Source of the DNA: an uncultured Olleya sp.
GTDB lineage: Bacteria; Bacteroidota; Bacteroidia; Flavobacteriales; Flavobacteriaceae
Length of the DNA: 64,000 bases
Direction of reading: 5' to 3'
Assembly: GCA_947503885.1 (NCBI GenBank)
Contig: CANNFD010000001.1
Coordinates: forward strand, 124,001-188,000
A program made the position numbers and the translations under genes. The notes beneath the pieces are model-generated. The model was not told where the DNA came from. It ran no database searches and worked only from the letters and a program-made list of their open reading frames with translations. Positions 53,803 through 63,879 of this stretch are shown piece by piece; position 1 is the first letter of the stretch; each line of letters opens with the position of its first letter.

Positions 53803-55015
53803 TAATAACTCTACAAATCAATCGTCCTGGCAAAGTATTTTTGAGGAGACTCCATGCTTTTTATTTTCTATTTCCGACACCGGAAAAATTATGAAAATGA
53901 ATCTTGAATTACGAACAAAATTAGGAGTAGAAGCAGAGCAGGTTATAGGTTGCCAATTGGAAGATTTACTTACCGTAGGTAGTAAAATATTTTACCAAAC
54001 ACATTTTTACCCCTTAATTAAAATGCAAAACTCTGCTCGCGAAATTTACCTTGTATTTAAAGGTGCAAACAAGCAAATACCTGCGTTATTAAATGTGTAG
54101 GTAAAGCAAAATAATGGTGAAGTAGAAATACTTTGTGGTGGTATGGAAATTTCTAAACGAAATAAATTTGAAAAAGAACTTTTAGACGCCAAAAAAGCAG
54201 CAGAAGTTGCGTTAGCAGAAAACGTAGAGCTTACAAAAGCTAAAAATAAGTTACAAGAGCAACAAACTATTTTAGAATTAAAATACCGAGAAGTAAAGTT
54301 GTTAAAAGAACAACAACAGGAAGTGTATAAACTAATTGCACATGATCTTCAAGAGCCATTACGTAAATCTATATTTATGAGTGATTATGTACTGACTAAA
54401 TTTAAAGAGCTACCAAGTGTAATTAAAGAGCGGTTAAATAAAATTATAGGTTATAATACATACATGAGCGAAATGTTGCTAACCTTGTTAAGGTATAAGG
54501 AGTTAGAACGTGCAAAGCTCAACTATAGTTCCATACCTTTAAACGATATTATAAATAGTGCGTCAAATGCTTTACAGCTAAATGATAATAAACAAGTAGC
54601 ACTAGCTTACCCCAAAAACAACATTATATTACTTGGGGACGAAAAAATGCTAAGACGCCTTTTTATAGAATTGCTACGTAACTCTATAAAGGAACAAAAT
54701 CCAGAAAATAACACACTAAACATTACAATAACAGCTGTTAAAACTGTAAAGAATTATTATTTTAATAATAACGAAAAGTACCAGTATAAAAAATTTATAC
54801 AAATTATTTATACAGACAATGGTCTAGGATTTAACTATAAACTAGATAAAATCATACAAAAGACACAGCATTTAAATAAGGTAAATATTGGTCTGGCGTA
54901 TTGTAAGCAAATTGTTGAAAAACATTTAGGTGCTATGGAAGCAAAATCTGTACCTGGCAAAGGTGTAAGCTATACCATCTTACTACCGTTAGATCATGAA
55001 AACGAAGATTTATAA
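53798..55015 (+). pseudogene. PAS-domain sensor histidine kinase, interrupted by an in-frame stop
   Basis: One frame runs from the hydrolase end to 55015. It encodes a PAS domain (SWQSIFEETPCFLFSISDTG, then VIGCQLEDLLTVGSKIFYQ), a TAG stop at 54098-54100, then in the same frame VKQNNGEVEILCGGMEISKRNKFEKELLDAKKAAEVA (cited by parts), a coiled coil, a HisKA-like helix with LIAHDLQEPLRK (phospho-His) and a HATPase domain (YTDNGLGF; VPGKGVSYTILLPL). No ATG, GTG or TTG start lies ahead of the PAS domain; ATT at 53798, overlapping the hydrolase stop, holds the expected place. Downstream re-initiation at 54143 would give a PAS-less kinase of 290 residues. Confidence 0.85.
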
Positions 55016-55610
55016 TTGAGTCTGGGTTTTGGTGTTATCCTAGCAATTTGTTTGTATAATACAAACGAGCGTAATGGCATGCGGCTAATTTACATAATAC
55101 TACATTATAGCTATCAAATGGACTTCTCTCATAAAATACCAATGATAACATTTGTACTATAATGTTCTGCGTTATGTAACTTGAGCTTTGCTCATTGATT
55201 TTTATTTTATATTAATGAAATCGTGAATCTCCTTTGTCGATTTGGTTAAAAGCAGGGCAGAGCGTTAAAAAAAGGTCTAGTAGACCTTTTTAGCGAATGA
55301 GCCAGCTGGCGCTTTGGCATACTACAGTTTCTTAAAAAAATTTAATCTAAAAGTTTCTTCTACAATGTTAATGACATCGAGGTACGAGATGCATGAACTC
55401 CTCTAAAACAATATTATCCTTGTGAGTAAACACGCTTTTTACGAAACGACGATAGGAGCGAAGTGGAATGTGTGTGGAATGAATATTGAAGTTAATAACT
55501 TTCAATTATTTATATATTGTCAAAAGAATAATTCTTACGAAATTAATTACATTTAGGTTCTCCCTTAATTAGTCGTTTTTTCAAAAATAAAATTTATAAC
55601 AAGAGTCCTA
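55016..55610 (+). other. Left non-coding flank of the defence island, with repeats
   Basis: No gene is supported here. Contents: TGTACTATAAT followed by TTATGTAA (about 55154-55190), TCGTGAATCTCC plus GTCGATTT (55221-55243), a terminator-like hairpin AAAAAGGTCTA-G-TAGACCTTTTT (55269-55291) directly followed by TAGCGAATGAGCC (55291-55303), and a 22-base segment at 55392-55413. Each has a relative in the right flank (62575-63879). Near the STAND gene lies the perfect palindrome AAGAAT-A-ATTCTT (55524-55536), a possible operator, and a weak -7-like TACATTTA (55548-55555). Confidence 0.6.
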
Positions 55611-58600
55611 ATGAAATTAGAAGGAAATACAAACAAATTAGTATCATACTCGCGCGCAGGAGATGTATTTCATTATCGTTGGGCTGCTAGAAGGTGTCTT
55701 AAACTAATACAACCAACATCAAACATGGAAATGGTTGTTATTGAAGGATCACAAGAGGAGGAAAAAGCAGGAGAGTATGTAATTGATGTTTCTGAATATT
55801 ACAAAGATGCTGTCTCAAAAAATAGAATTGAATATTATCAATTGAAACATACTACAGTACAGCATGATAAGCCGTTTATTTTAAGTGGTTTAAAAGATAC
55901 TATTACTGGTTTTTCTGAAAGATACAAACAACATTTAAAAGAGAAATCATTTAATGAAGTTTCATTTACCGTAATTACAAATCGAAAAATTGATAAAACT
56001 TTTAAGCAAAATCTTGTTGCTATTATTGAAGATAAAAAGGTAAATAGAAACTTTAGTCAAACTCTTGAAAAGTACACTAATCTCAATGGCAAAGAATTAA
56101 TTGCTTTTTGTAAGTTATTAAATTTAGAAGATAGCGAAGGAAATTATAATATTCAGAAAGAACAATTAAGGGCTGAAATGGCTATGTTTCAGCCTGGTTC
56201 TATTGATCCAGCTCAGGTTGCTAACATAGTATCATTAGTCCAAGAAAAGGTGATGCCGCACTCTAATGGAAAAATAAATAAAGAAGAAGTTTTAAAACGT
56301 TTTGGTGTTACTTCTGAAAAACAGTTGTTTCCTGCGCCTCCAATGTTCGAAGAGTTAGACAAAATAACTATTAGAGACCAATATCAGACTTTATTAGAAA
56401 GCATTACAAATTCTGAACACCCTCAAATTATTAATGCTGAAGGAGGTGTTGGTAAGTCTGTATTTAGCCAGTATATTCTTAACGCTTTGCCAGAAGGTTC
56501 ATTGGGGATAGCTTATGACTGTTTTGGTTCAGGAAAGTATCGTAGTAGAAGCGAACCGAGGCACAGGCATAGAGACGCACTTGTTCAAATAATAAATGAA
56601 TTAGCATCTATAGGGCTCTGCGAGAGGATGCTTGTAAAAGACACTACTCAGGAAAGTGATATAATGAGAGACTTTTTAAGTCGAATTAAGGTTTCAATCA
56701 AAACATTAAAAAAAACCATAAGTTCTGCTAAGTTGTTTATTTTAATAGATGCTGCGGACAACTCAGAAATGGCAGCTCATGAATTTGGAGACACTTGCTT
56801 TGCAAATGAGTTGTTAAGAGAACAATTTCCAAAGGATTGTAAGCTTGTTTTACTGTGCAGACCAGAGCGTAGGCATTTGTTAAAGCCATTGAGTTTTATT
56901 CCAATATTGAACCTTAAACCATTCTCAAAAGAAGAAACTTTTGAAAATCTAAAAAAATGGTTTCCAGAAGTAAGCAAGAGCGAGGCACTTGAATTTCATC
57001 GTTTAACGAGTGGAAATCCTCGAGTTCAGATGAACTCGATAGCAGCTGCAAATTCCTCAGTGAATGAACTACTAGCTCATCTTGGGCCTTTTAACGTAAC
57101 TGTAGAAAAACAAATTGAACAGCAGTTAAATAGTGCAGTCAAAAAAATAAAAGATACCTTACCTGGAGATTATCAAATAAGTATAGGTAAAATATGTACT
57201 GGATTGGCGAGTTTACCACCGAATATCCCAATTCATATATTGGCACAAGCCTCTGGAGTGAAAATTGAGGACGTCAAAAGTTTTGTTGCAGATATTGGTC
57301 GTTCATTATGGCTCTTAGACTCATCAGTCCAGTTTAGAGATGAGCCAACAGAAACTTGGTTTAGAAATACTTTTTTAGGTTCAGAAGACGAATTCATTAG
57401 TTACATAAAAATACTCGAGCCATTAGCTGTTGAGTTTACCTATGTAGCAGAAGTTCTCCCTCAACTTTATCTACAAGCAGGACAATACGATCAACTAATT
57501 AGTATTGCATTGTCAGATACATTATTGCCCACAAACAATCCCATAGACACTAGAAATGTAATGGTATATCGTCTGCAATTTGCGTTTAAAGCAGCACTCA
57601 GATCTGAAAAATATGAAGATGCCATTAAGCTAGCTTTTAGAGCTGGAGAAGAAGTTGCAGGAGATCAAAGACAACAAAATCTATTTCAAAATAACATAGA
57701 CCTTTTACCCAAATTACAAGATAACCTTAAAGTTCAAGAAATTGCTTTTAAAGGTACTATAAAAAGTGGGTGGGAAGGTTCTGAAAATGTATACGCAGCA
57801 TCTCTACTAAGTGAAATAGAAGAATATAAGGGAGAAGCTAGTGGTTATTTAAGGTCTGCTTTGAATTGGCTAGATATGTATTTTAAAGCACCAAAGGAAG
57901 AGAGCCCTAGAGAACAAACCAACGAAGTCACTTCAGATGACATAATAGAAATTGCTCTTGTTCATTTAAACCTTAAAGGGGCAAGATTGTGTTTGAAATT
58001 TCTTAATAGCCTAAAGCCAAAAGAGGCTATATTTCCAATAATGAAGCGACTTATTAGTCGACTAATTGATGCAGGTAGATTTGATGAAATAAATGAAATT
58101 CTCAAGTATGCACGAAAAAACAAGTATCATGTAATAGCAATTGTAAGCGAATTAGTGAAAGTTGGTCGATTTGCTCAGGCCATCGATATTAAAAGATGTT
58201 TTATTTTATTGTCACAACCCAAAACACGTATTAAAAAGCCAAGTAGCTCTTATCATGATAATATTACTTCTTCTATAGTAGCTTTTTTAGAAGCGTGCCT
58301 TAATAAAAAGATGAACACCAAATTAATTCTAGATATACTGGATTATTATGTTCCAGATAAGGCTTCTAGAGGAGTTGGTACAAGGTTTACAAAAGAACGT
58401 ACAGTGTTTCTAAAAGCATTGTCAATTAGAAAAGTTATTTCAAAAAAATTCACTTTCAATTTGGACAGATTAATGCCTGATGAATATCGATCTGAAGATA
58501 AAGAGCGCAATCATTCTGATGAAATTCGTGACTTTAAAGAAATAGTAGGAGGTTTATATCCATGGTTTTTACTAAGAGCGCAATTAATTTCTGGTGATAA

Positions 58601-61600
58601 TATTGATTTAAATGAAAGAACAAAACAAACAAGTCTAAATTCTAAAAAGGCATGCGCAAATAGATATAGATCTCATGATGATTTTCCTAATGAGATTGCA
58701 GATGTTTCATCATCTATTCTCGTTTATTATAATAAAGAGAAAGCTGAAGAAGTTGAGTGGTATTATAATAATTATATCAGTAATAATTCTTCTTTTAAAA
58801 TTCATCAACGAATAAATTTGCTTAGAGTTGGAAATAGAGCTAGTCATCTCGATTCTATTCTGACAGAACTTGAAGATTCTACATATCAATTGATTAAAAG
58901 AATGAAGGATGTTGGACCTGAAGAAATTGCTGACCACTATATTTTGTTGGCAAGAGCAGTGTTAACAAGTTCAAAGGATGATGCCACAATATATTTTGAA
59001 GAAGCAATAAACATTGTTTCTAAATTTGGGGACGAAATTGTTCAACGTTGGGAGGCAGTTGCAGCTTTAGGTGAGCGAGCTGCACCAGAATCTTCAGATG
59101 AATTAGCGTATAGATTCATCCGCTGTACTGAATTGGTGGGAGAATATGTATACAGAGAAAAACATTGGAATCGTTCAGGAGCTTTAATTACTTGTGCAAA
59201 AATGTCTCCTCAAATTGCAATTTCCGCATTAAGTAGATGGCGTGATAGAGAAATTGGAAGGTTTGAGTATCAACTAGAATCACTTCTAGATTATCTTGTA
59301 AGATCAAAAACAATTAACCCTGCTGAAGGATGGGCAATGGCTCGTTTTTTATCTGACCATTATTCCAATCAATTCTTGATAACATGTCTGAAAAACGAAT
59401 CTTCTTCAAGCTTAAGAGAAGAAATATTCATTGATGCCTATGAATTACTCAGGAAAGAGGGTGCTGGTTCCAGTCATTGGCTACAAATGAAGTCTATTGC
59501 AGATGAGCATGAAATAATTGTCAAAGACTTGAATGACGTTGTAAGTTTTTATCAAGAGGAAACCAAAAAGCCGAAAAATTCAAAAATAATAAGCACAAAA
59601 AAGACTCCAACCAAAGAAATAAAAAAATGGGATAGTATATTCCAAGAAGTTGATATTTTAAGTCAAGAAGGATTGGCAAATTTGATAGATAGATTTTCAA
59701 ATGAATTTATAGAAGTTAGAAATTATCAACATTTGCGATTATTACATTTATACAAGGAAATTCTCAATCGAATTAAAGTAAATGAAATATACCTTTTCAT
59801 TGATGTTCTTTTTAGTTCTGACAAATTGAACGATTATGAGTGCAAAGAAGTACTTAAATCAATTCCTATTGATTGGAAAAATAAAGTAAGCTTTAAAAAA
59901 AGGTGGCCTTCTATTATTTATCGATTCGGCATTCGCTATTCTCATGACCTTGTAAATAGTTATTCTTTTAATTCAGTTGTAAAAGATTTAAATATTGATA
60001 ATAGTTTGGCAATTGATTTAAGAAAGGGAATTTTTAAAGGGCTATCTCAAGGCCAAGAATTTGCAGATGCTAGTATTCTTTTTGGATTTATTGAACATGC
60101 TTCAACTTTTATTAAGTCAAGTGATAGTTGTGATTTGGTTGACTATGCATTATCGAGATTCGAGTTACACATTGAGGATGATTTTGGAGATGGTCTTTGG
60201 GATAAATGGTTACATCTTTCAAATGATATTAGTAGAAATATTGCTGGCTTCATATGGTCTGCTTTAGGCTCGCCTCATTCAAAAACTCGTTGGAGTGGAT
60301 GTCACGTAGTTAAGAAACTAGCTGATTTCAATTGTATTCAAGCCTTAAATTCCTTGCTAGACTGGTTGAAACATAATAATGTTGATGCTTTTGGCAGTAA
60401 TCAATATCCATTCTATAATTTACATGCTAGGCAATACTTATTGATTGCTTTACGACGAGTTTCAGTTGACCAACCAAGCTTATTAATAGCTAATAAAGAG
60501 GTTTTTGTTAATTATGCTCAATTAGAGCCTCATGTTCTAATACAAAAATTTTCAGCTGATATTGCACTGAATATTGAAAAAGCTATTCCTGAAACTTATA
60601 GTAAAAGTAAAACTTCCTTATTAAAGGAAATTGGTAAGAGTAAGCAGCAAACAAGGAATGAGGAATATGGATATAAAGTTAATAGTTATTTACATGAAAG
60701 AGGATTAATTGATACATCACTTGATTACAATTTTGGATGGGATTTTGACAGATATTGGTATGAACCTCTAGGTGATGTTTTTGGAGTATCAGGAAAGCAA
60801 ATTCAGGACATATGCGCAAATGTAATTATCCATGATTGGAAACAAGAAACAGAAGGAGGATATAATAATGACCCAAGGGTTAACCTTTGGAATAGCTCTC
60901 AAGATAGACAGACATCTCATGACCATGGAAGTTATCCGAAAACAGATAATTTAGATTTTTATTTATCATATCATTCGATGTTAGTTACAGCAGCAAAGTT
61001 GGTCGAAAACATGCAAATAATCGTTACTAGAGATTGGTATGATGAAAACGCATGGGAAGACTGGCTATCTCGTCATATGTTAACTAAATCAGATAGTAAA
61101 TGGTTAGCTGATAATAGAGATTCACTACCGTTAGTTAGACCCAAATGGTTAACTCAGAGTAATTATGAGAATTGGAGAAAAGATATAAAAGAAATAGACT
61201 TTCTAAATAGTATTAAGGTTCAAACAAACAATGAAACTTGGCTTAATATCAAAGGAGGCTGGACTGAAAGACATGATTCTAGGTATGAAACATATTCAAT
61301 TTCGACTGCCTTAGTTTCTAAAGAAGCATCCGGTTCTTTACTTAGAGCCCTGTCAACTTGTAGCAATTCTCATGATTATAAAATACCTGATTATGAAGAG
61401 AGTAGGATGGAAATTAATGCTGACATATTTCGTCTTGATGGGTTCATAGTTAATTCTGATTCATCTAAAGGTATTGATGAATTCGACCCATATGGTGAGA
61501 ATATAATGTACCCTCAGTTTTCATTAAGTGAAGAAATTCTCAAAAAACTTAAACTTTTATCAGATAGTGAAGGTAAAACATGGTATTCTAGTAATGGGAA

Positions 61601-61880
61601 AGTTGCTTTAAAATGTGACACTTGGAGTAGCAATCTCGAAGGATACGATAAAGAACCCGAGCAATCGGGTATGCGTTTAAGTGCGTCATTAGATACACTC
61701 AAAAAAATCTGTCAGATCTATGATTGTAATTTGATTATCGATGTTAACATAAGTCGAAATATTGAATACAGGTCTAGATCCAATAAAGATAAATATGAAT
61801 ACATAACAAATCATAAGATTTATTTACTCTCTGAAGATGGAAGACTTAAAAGTACAACAGAAAATTATAGAATTAGGTAA
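55611..61880 (+). CDS. Avs-like STAND NTPase with N-terminal Cap4/DUF4297-like nuclease (AVAST, probably type 3)
   Basis: 2089 residues. The N-terminal 200 form a PD-(D/E)xK nuclease of the Cap4/DUF4297 kind: RAGDVFHYRWAARRCLKLI (15-33), E45 (VVIEG), D59 (VIDVSEYY) and the Q77-x-K79 pair (YYQLKHT). A STAND/NACHT-type NTPase follows, with Walker A AEGGVGKS (276-283) and Walker B LFILIDAAD (about 376-384); LLCRP follows as in sensor-1 regions. Residues about 620-2089 are mostly helical and repeat-like, the expected sensor, ending in a mixed domain. Known Avs proteins bind phage terminase or portal, form tetramers and degrade DNA. Only the family is visible here; the phage target is inferred. 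Confidence 0.85.
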   Translation: MKLEGNTNKLVSYSRAGDVFHYRWAARRCLKLIQPTSNMEMVVIEGSQEEEKAGEYVIDVSEYYKDAVSKNRIEYYQLKHTTVQHDKPFILSGLKDTITGFSERYKQHLKEKSFNEVSFTVITNRKIDKTFKQNLVAIIEDKKVNRNFSQTLEKYTNLNGKELIAFCKLLNLEDSEGNYNIQKEQLRAEMAMFQPGSIDPAQVANIVSLVQEKVMPHSNGKINKEEVLKRFGVTSEKQLFPAPPMFEELDKITIRDQYQTLLESITNSEHPQIINAEGGVGKSVFSQYILNALPEGSLGIAYDCFGSGKYRSRSEPRHRHRDALVQIINELASIGLCERMLVKDTTQESDIMRDFLSRIKVSIKTLKKTISSAKLFILIDAADNSEMAAHEFGDTCFANELLREQFPKDCKLVLLCRPERRHLLKPLSFIPILNLKPFSKEETFENLKKWFPEVSKSEALEFHRLTSGNPRVQMNSIAAANSSVNELLAHLGPFNVTVEKQIEQQLNSAVKKIKDTLPGDYQISIGKICTGLASLPPNIPIHILAQASGVKIEDVKSFVADIGRSLWLLDSSVQFRDEPTETWFRNTFLGSEDEFISYIKILEPLAVEFTYVAEVLPQLYLQAGQYDQLISIALSDTLLPTNNPIDTRNVMVYRLQFAFKAALRSEKYEDAIKLAFRAGEEVAGDQRQQNLFQNNIDLLPKLQDNLKVQEIAFKGTIKSGWEGSENVYAASLLSEIEEYKGEASGYLRSALNWLDMYFKAPKEESPREQTNEVTSDDIIEIALVHLNLKGARLCLKFLNSLKPKEAIFPIMKRLISRLIDAGRFDEINEILKYARKNKYHVIAIVSELVKVGRFAQAIDIKRCFILLSQPKTRIKKPSSSYHDNITSSIVAFLEACLNKKMNTKLILDILDYYVPDKASRGVGTRFTKERTVFLKALSIRKVISKKFTFNLDRLMPDEYRSEDKERNHSDEIRDFKEIVGGLYPWFLLRAQLISGDNIDLNERTKQTSLNSKKACANRYRSHDDFPNEIADVSSSILVYYNKEKAEEVEWYYNNYISNNSSFKIHQRINLLRVGNRASHLDSILTELEDSTYQLIKRMKDVGPEEIADHYILLARAVLTSSKDDATIYFEEAINIVSKFGDEIVQRWEAVAALGERAAPESSDELAYRFIRCTELVGEYVYREKHWNRSGALITCAKMSPQIAISALSRWRDREIGRFEYQLESLLDYLVRSKTINPAEGWAMARFLSDHYSNQFLITCLKNESSSSLREEIFIDAYELLRKEGAGSSHWLQMKSIADEHEIIVKDLNDVVSFYQEETKKPKNSKIISTKKTPTKEIKKWDSIFQEVDILSQEGLANLIDRFSNEFIEVRNYQHLRLLHLYKEILNRIKVNEIYLFIDVLFSSDKLNDYECKEVLKSIPIDWKNKVSFKKRWPSIIYRFGIRYSHDLVNSYSFNSVVKDLNIDNSLAIDLRKGIFKGLSQGQEFADASILFGFIEHASTFIKSSDSCDLVDYALSRFELHIEDDFGDGLWDKWLHLSNDISRNIAGFIWSALGSPHSKTRWSGCHVVKKLADFNCIQALNSLLDWLKHNNVDAFGSNQYPFYNLHARQYLLIALRRVSVDQPSLLIANKEVFVNYAQLEPHVLIQKFSADIALNIEKAIPETYSKSKTSLLKEIGKSKQQTRNEEYGYKVNSYLHERGLIDTSLDYNFGWDFDRYWYEPLGDVFGVSGKQIQDICANVIIHDWKQETEGGYNNDPRVNLWNSSQDRQTSHDHGSYPKTDNLDFYLSYHSMLVTAAKLVENMQIIVTRDWYDENAWEDWLSRHMLTKSDSKWLADNRDSLPLVRPKWLTQSNYENWRKDIKEIDFLNSIKVQTNNETWLNIKGGWTERHDSRYETYSISTALVSKEASGSLLRALSTCSNSHDYKIPDYEESRMEINADIFRLDGFIVNSDSSKGIDEFDPYGENIMYPQFSLSEEILKKLKLLSDSEGKTWYSSNGKVALKCDTWSSNLEGYDKEPEQSGMRLSASLDTLKKICQIYDCNLIIDVNISRNIEYRSRSNKDKYEYITNHKIYLLSEDGRLKSTTENYRIR

Positions 61881-62574
61881 GAAAATAGTAAAAGAGTTAG
61901 AACTAGATCCAGGTGTAGATACGCTTTCAAAATGGATGGCTCATTACCTTGCTGAAAAGATAGAACTAGCGAAAACCTTAAAAGGTGTGAAGAAAAAGAA
62001 TACTGAGAAAGAGTGTGTTGAAATCATTTTGAAATTGTGGGATCGTAGATGGTCAATTCCAAACAAGAAACCGTTTTTTAGTGACTTTGAGCCACTAATG
62101 GAAACATTAGAAAAACTTAATCCAGATAGAGAAATACCTTTTTTTTATAATCCAATTATTCAGCATGGCTTTGATAAAGGAGATAAAAAAGATGAAAAAA
62201 CTCAAACACACTTTGAGAATGCACTTAAAGTTGATAAAGTTGCTAGATCTATAATTTTCGACTTATTAAGTCAGGCAGTTAACGAATTAGAGATAAGTGA
62301 AGAGAGAGAAGAGGTAATAAGAAAATCTATTAGTAGTATTGATTATTTAGATAGCAGAATCATTACAATTACAACTGACTATAACAAGTTATTTAAAAGT
62401 GAAGATGAAGGCGCTGATAATAAATATAAAGAAAAAATAGAAAACCTAAAAAGTAGAATAAGTAATTTGGAGAAATTCTCAGTTTTAAAAAATTCATTGA
62501 TGAATAAATACAAGGAAAATCTGTTAGTACTAGAGAAACAATTAATATTAAACAAAAAAAAAACTAAAAATTAA
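61837..62574 (+). CDS. Small helical partner of the Avs-like protein (Avs3b-like candidate)
   Basis: 245 residues, almost all helix, with no known catalytic motif. The start of the recognisable part, LDPGVDTLSKWMAHYLAEKIELAK (about 22-45), matches my memory of the small protein next to Cap4-STAND NTPases; WDRRWSIPNKKPFF follows. The last 60 residues are a Lys/Glu-rich coiled coil (KYKEKIENLKSRISNLEKFS). It overlaps the STAND gene by 44 bases in another frame, so translation is coupled and the two proteins likely work together. In AVAST type 3 a small Avs3b accompanies the nuclease-NTPase Avs3a; its role is not known. The identity needs a profile search. Confidence 0.75.
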   Translation: MEDLKVQQKIIELGKKIVKELELDPGVDTLSKWMAHYLAEKIELAKTLKGVKKKNTEKECVEIILKLWDRRWSIPNKKPFFSDFEPLMETLEKLNPDREIPFFYNPIIQHGFDKGDKKDEKTQTHFENALKVDKVARSIIFDLLSQAVNELEISEEREEVIRKSISSIDYLDSRIITITTDYNKLFKSEDEGADNKYKEKIENLKSRISNLEKFSVLKNSLMNKYKENLLVLEKQLILNKKKTKN

Positions 62575-62624
62575 GTTTTGAATAGATGATATTTTGGTAG
62601 AATGAGGTATGATCTAAGTTACAA

Positions 62625-62643
62625 ATATTATGTAAAATAGAAT
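62625..62643 (+). repeat. 19-bp direct repeat, left copy
   Basis: ATATTATGTAAAATAGAAT, identical to 63689-63707, 1064 bases away, same orientation. Confidence 0.9.
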
Positions 62644-63558
62644 CTCAATGCTAAACTTGGCCTCATAAAATTTTGGTCAAAACAATAGGTGAAAAGAGCG
62701 TCCATATTTTAGGCTATACAAATGCAATTATCCTGTGGATGATTGTAATTGGATACAACACTTTACTAAATGTTAGTTTCAAATGGTATTTAACTAAAAA
62801 TGTCTACAAGACATTTTCTTAACGTCAAATAGTCTAAAATATAGCGAATGAGCCGTTAATTGTTTCCAAAATTATATGCAGCCTTGAATTTTTGTTTCTT
62901 TTGTTTCAAGACACTATTTTAAAGAATTGATTGAGTATCAATTTTTAAAATACCTAATAATGAAACACGAAAAAAAGGATTAATTGGAGTTCTACATATA
63001 ACAAGTGTATAGAAATTTATTTTTACTCACATATTTAATTATTTGCAGAAACTTCAAATGTGTTCGTGAATCTCCTAAAAAGTCGATTTCATAAAATTTA
63101 TACTCTTGTGGCAATCCACGAGAATCGTCTAAAATTTTTTATTACGTACATTTTATCAAATACGCGATTTTTATAACGAAGCAAAAGTCTAGCTTTTAAA
63201 TTGCGCTGGCATGCGTTGGAAGTTATTCGCTGATTTTTATTGTTTTAATAAGGAGCTCATGAATGCTACGCTTTTGTGTGTAAAATAAATTGCCAGAGCA
63301 ATTTGATTTTATAAAACAATCGAGCACATTAGGCAGTGGCTATTTTCATAACGACTATTTATAGTTCATTTTATTTAACAAGATGTTTCTTGAGAATCTC
63401 GTATTTAAAAAATTATTGATGGTTGTACAGAATATTAAAAGTATACGAAAAGCAAAAAAGAAAAGTTTAATGACCCAAGTATTGAGTATTCTTTTAAATC
63501 TAAAAACTTTCTGGGATATTTTACATAATAGAGAATTATAGCTATACATCTAGATTAT

Positions 63559-63672
63559 TCTAACGAAGCCACAATTAGCTTGACATAATTACTGTCGATA
63601 TAAGTCTAAAGACAATTATATCTGTAATTATGTCAAATATCGCCCAAATGCGCTATTTCGCTAATTGTTATA
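63559..63672. repeat. Long hairpin with attC-like ends
   Basis: Nested pairs: TAAC (63561-63564) with GTTA (63667-63670), AATTAGC (63573-63579) with GCTAATT (63660-63666), TTGACATAATTAC (63580-63592) with GTAATTATGTCAA (63624-63636) and GATATAA (63597-63603) with TTATATC (63616-63622), capped by GTC-TAAA-GAC. On the minus strand it starts TATAACAATTAGCG and ends GGCTTCGTTAGA, like the outer boxes of integron attC sites, with extra unpaired bases inside as in attC hairpins. The attC assignment is a hypothesis. Confidence 0.6.
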
Positions 63673-63679
63673 AAATGTA

Positions 63680-63711
<32 letters not shown>

Positions 63712-63879
63712 GAATAAGTATTGCTTCTATACAACTTATAAGTTTCAAGTTGTATTTAAAAATGATGCTTTCAACCATAAAGCAAAGCTTCATTTTAAAA
63801 CTTAATATATACAATTTGGTATATGATAGTTTCAGTTTAAAAACTAAACAGTATTTCTTAATAAATTAAAAATCTAAAG

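Noticed and set aside
54098-54100. Amber codon read as pyrrolysine or another recoded residue
   Set aside because: No recoding genes or downstream signal are visible, and many other genes here need normal stops; a nonsense mutation is simpler.
54143-55015. Stand-alone short histidine kinase starting at 54143
   Set aside because: The 14 codons before this ATG and the PAS part before the stop are in the same frame and match one kinase, so this is the tail of a broken gene.
63355-63549. Open frame of 64 residues on the minus strand in the right flank
   Set aside because: Low complexity, no ribosome binding site and no recognisable pattern in a long AT-rich non-coding stretch; length is within chance.
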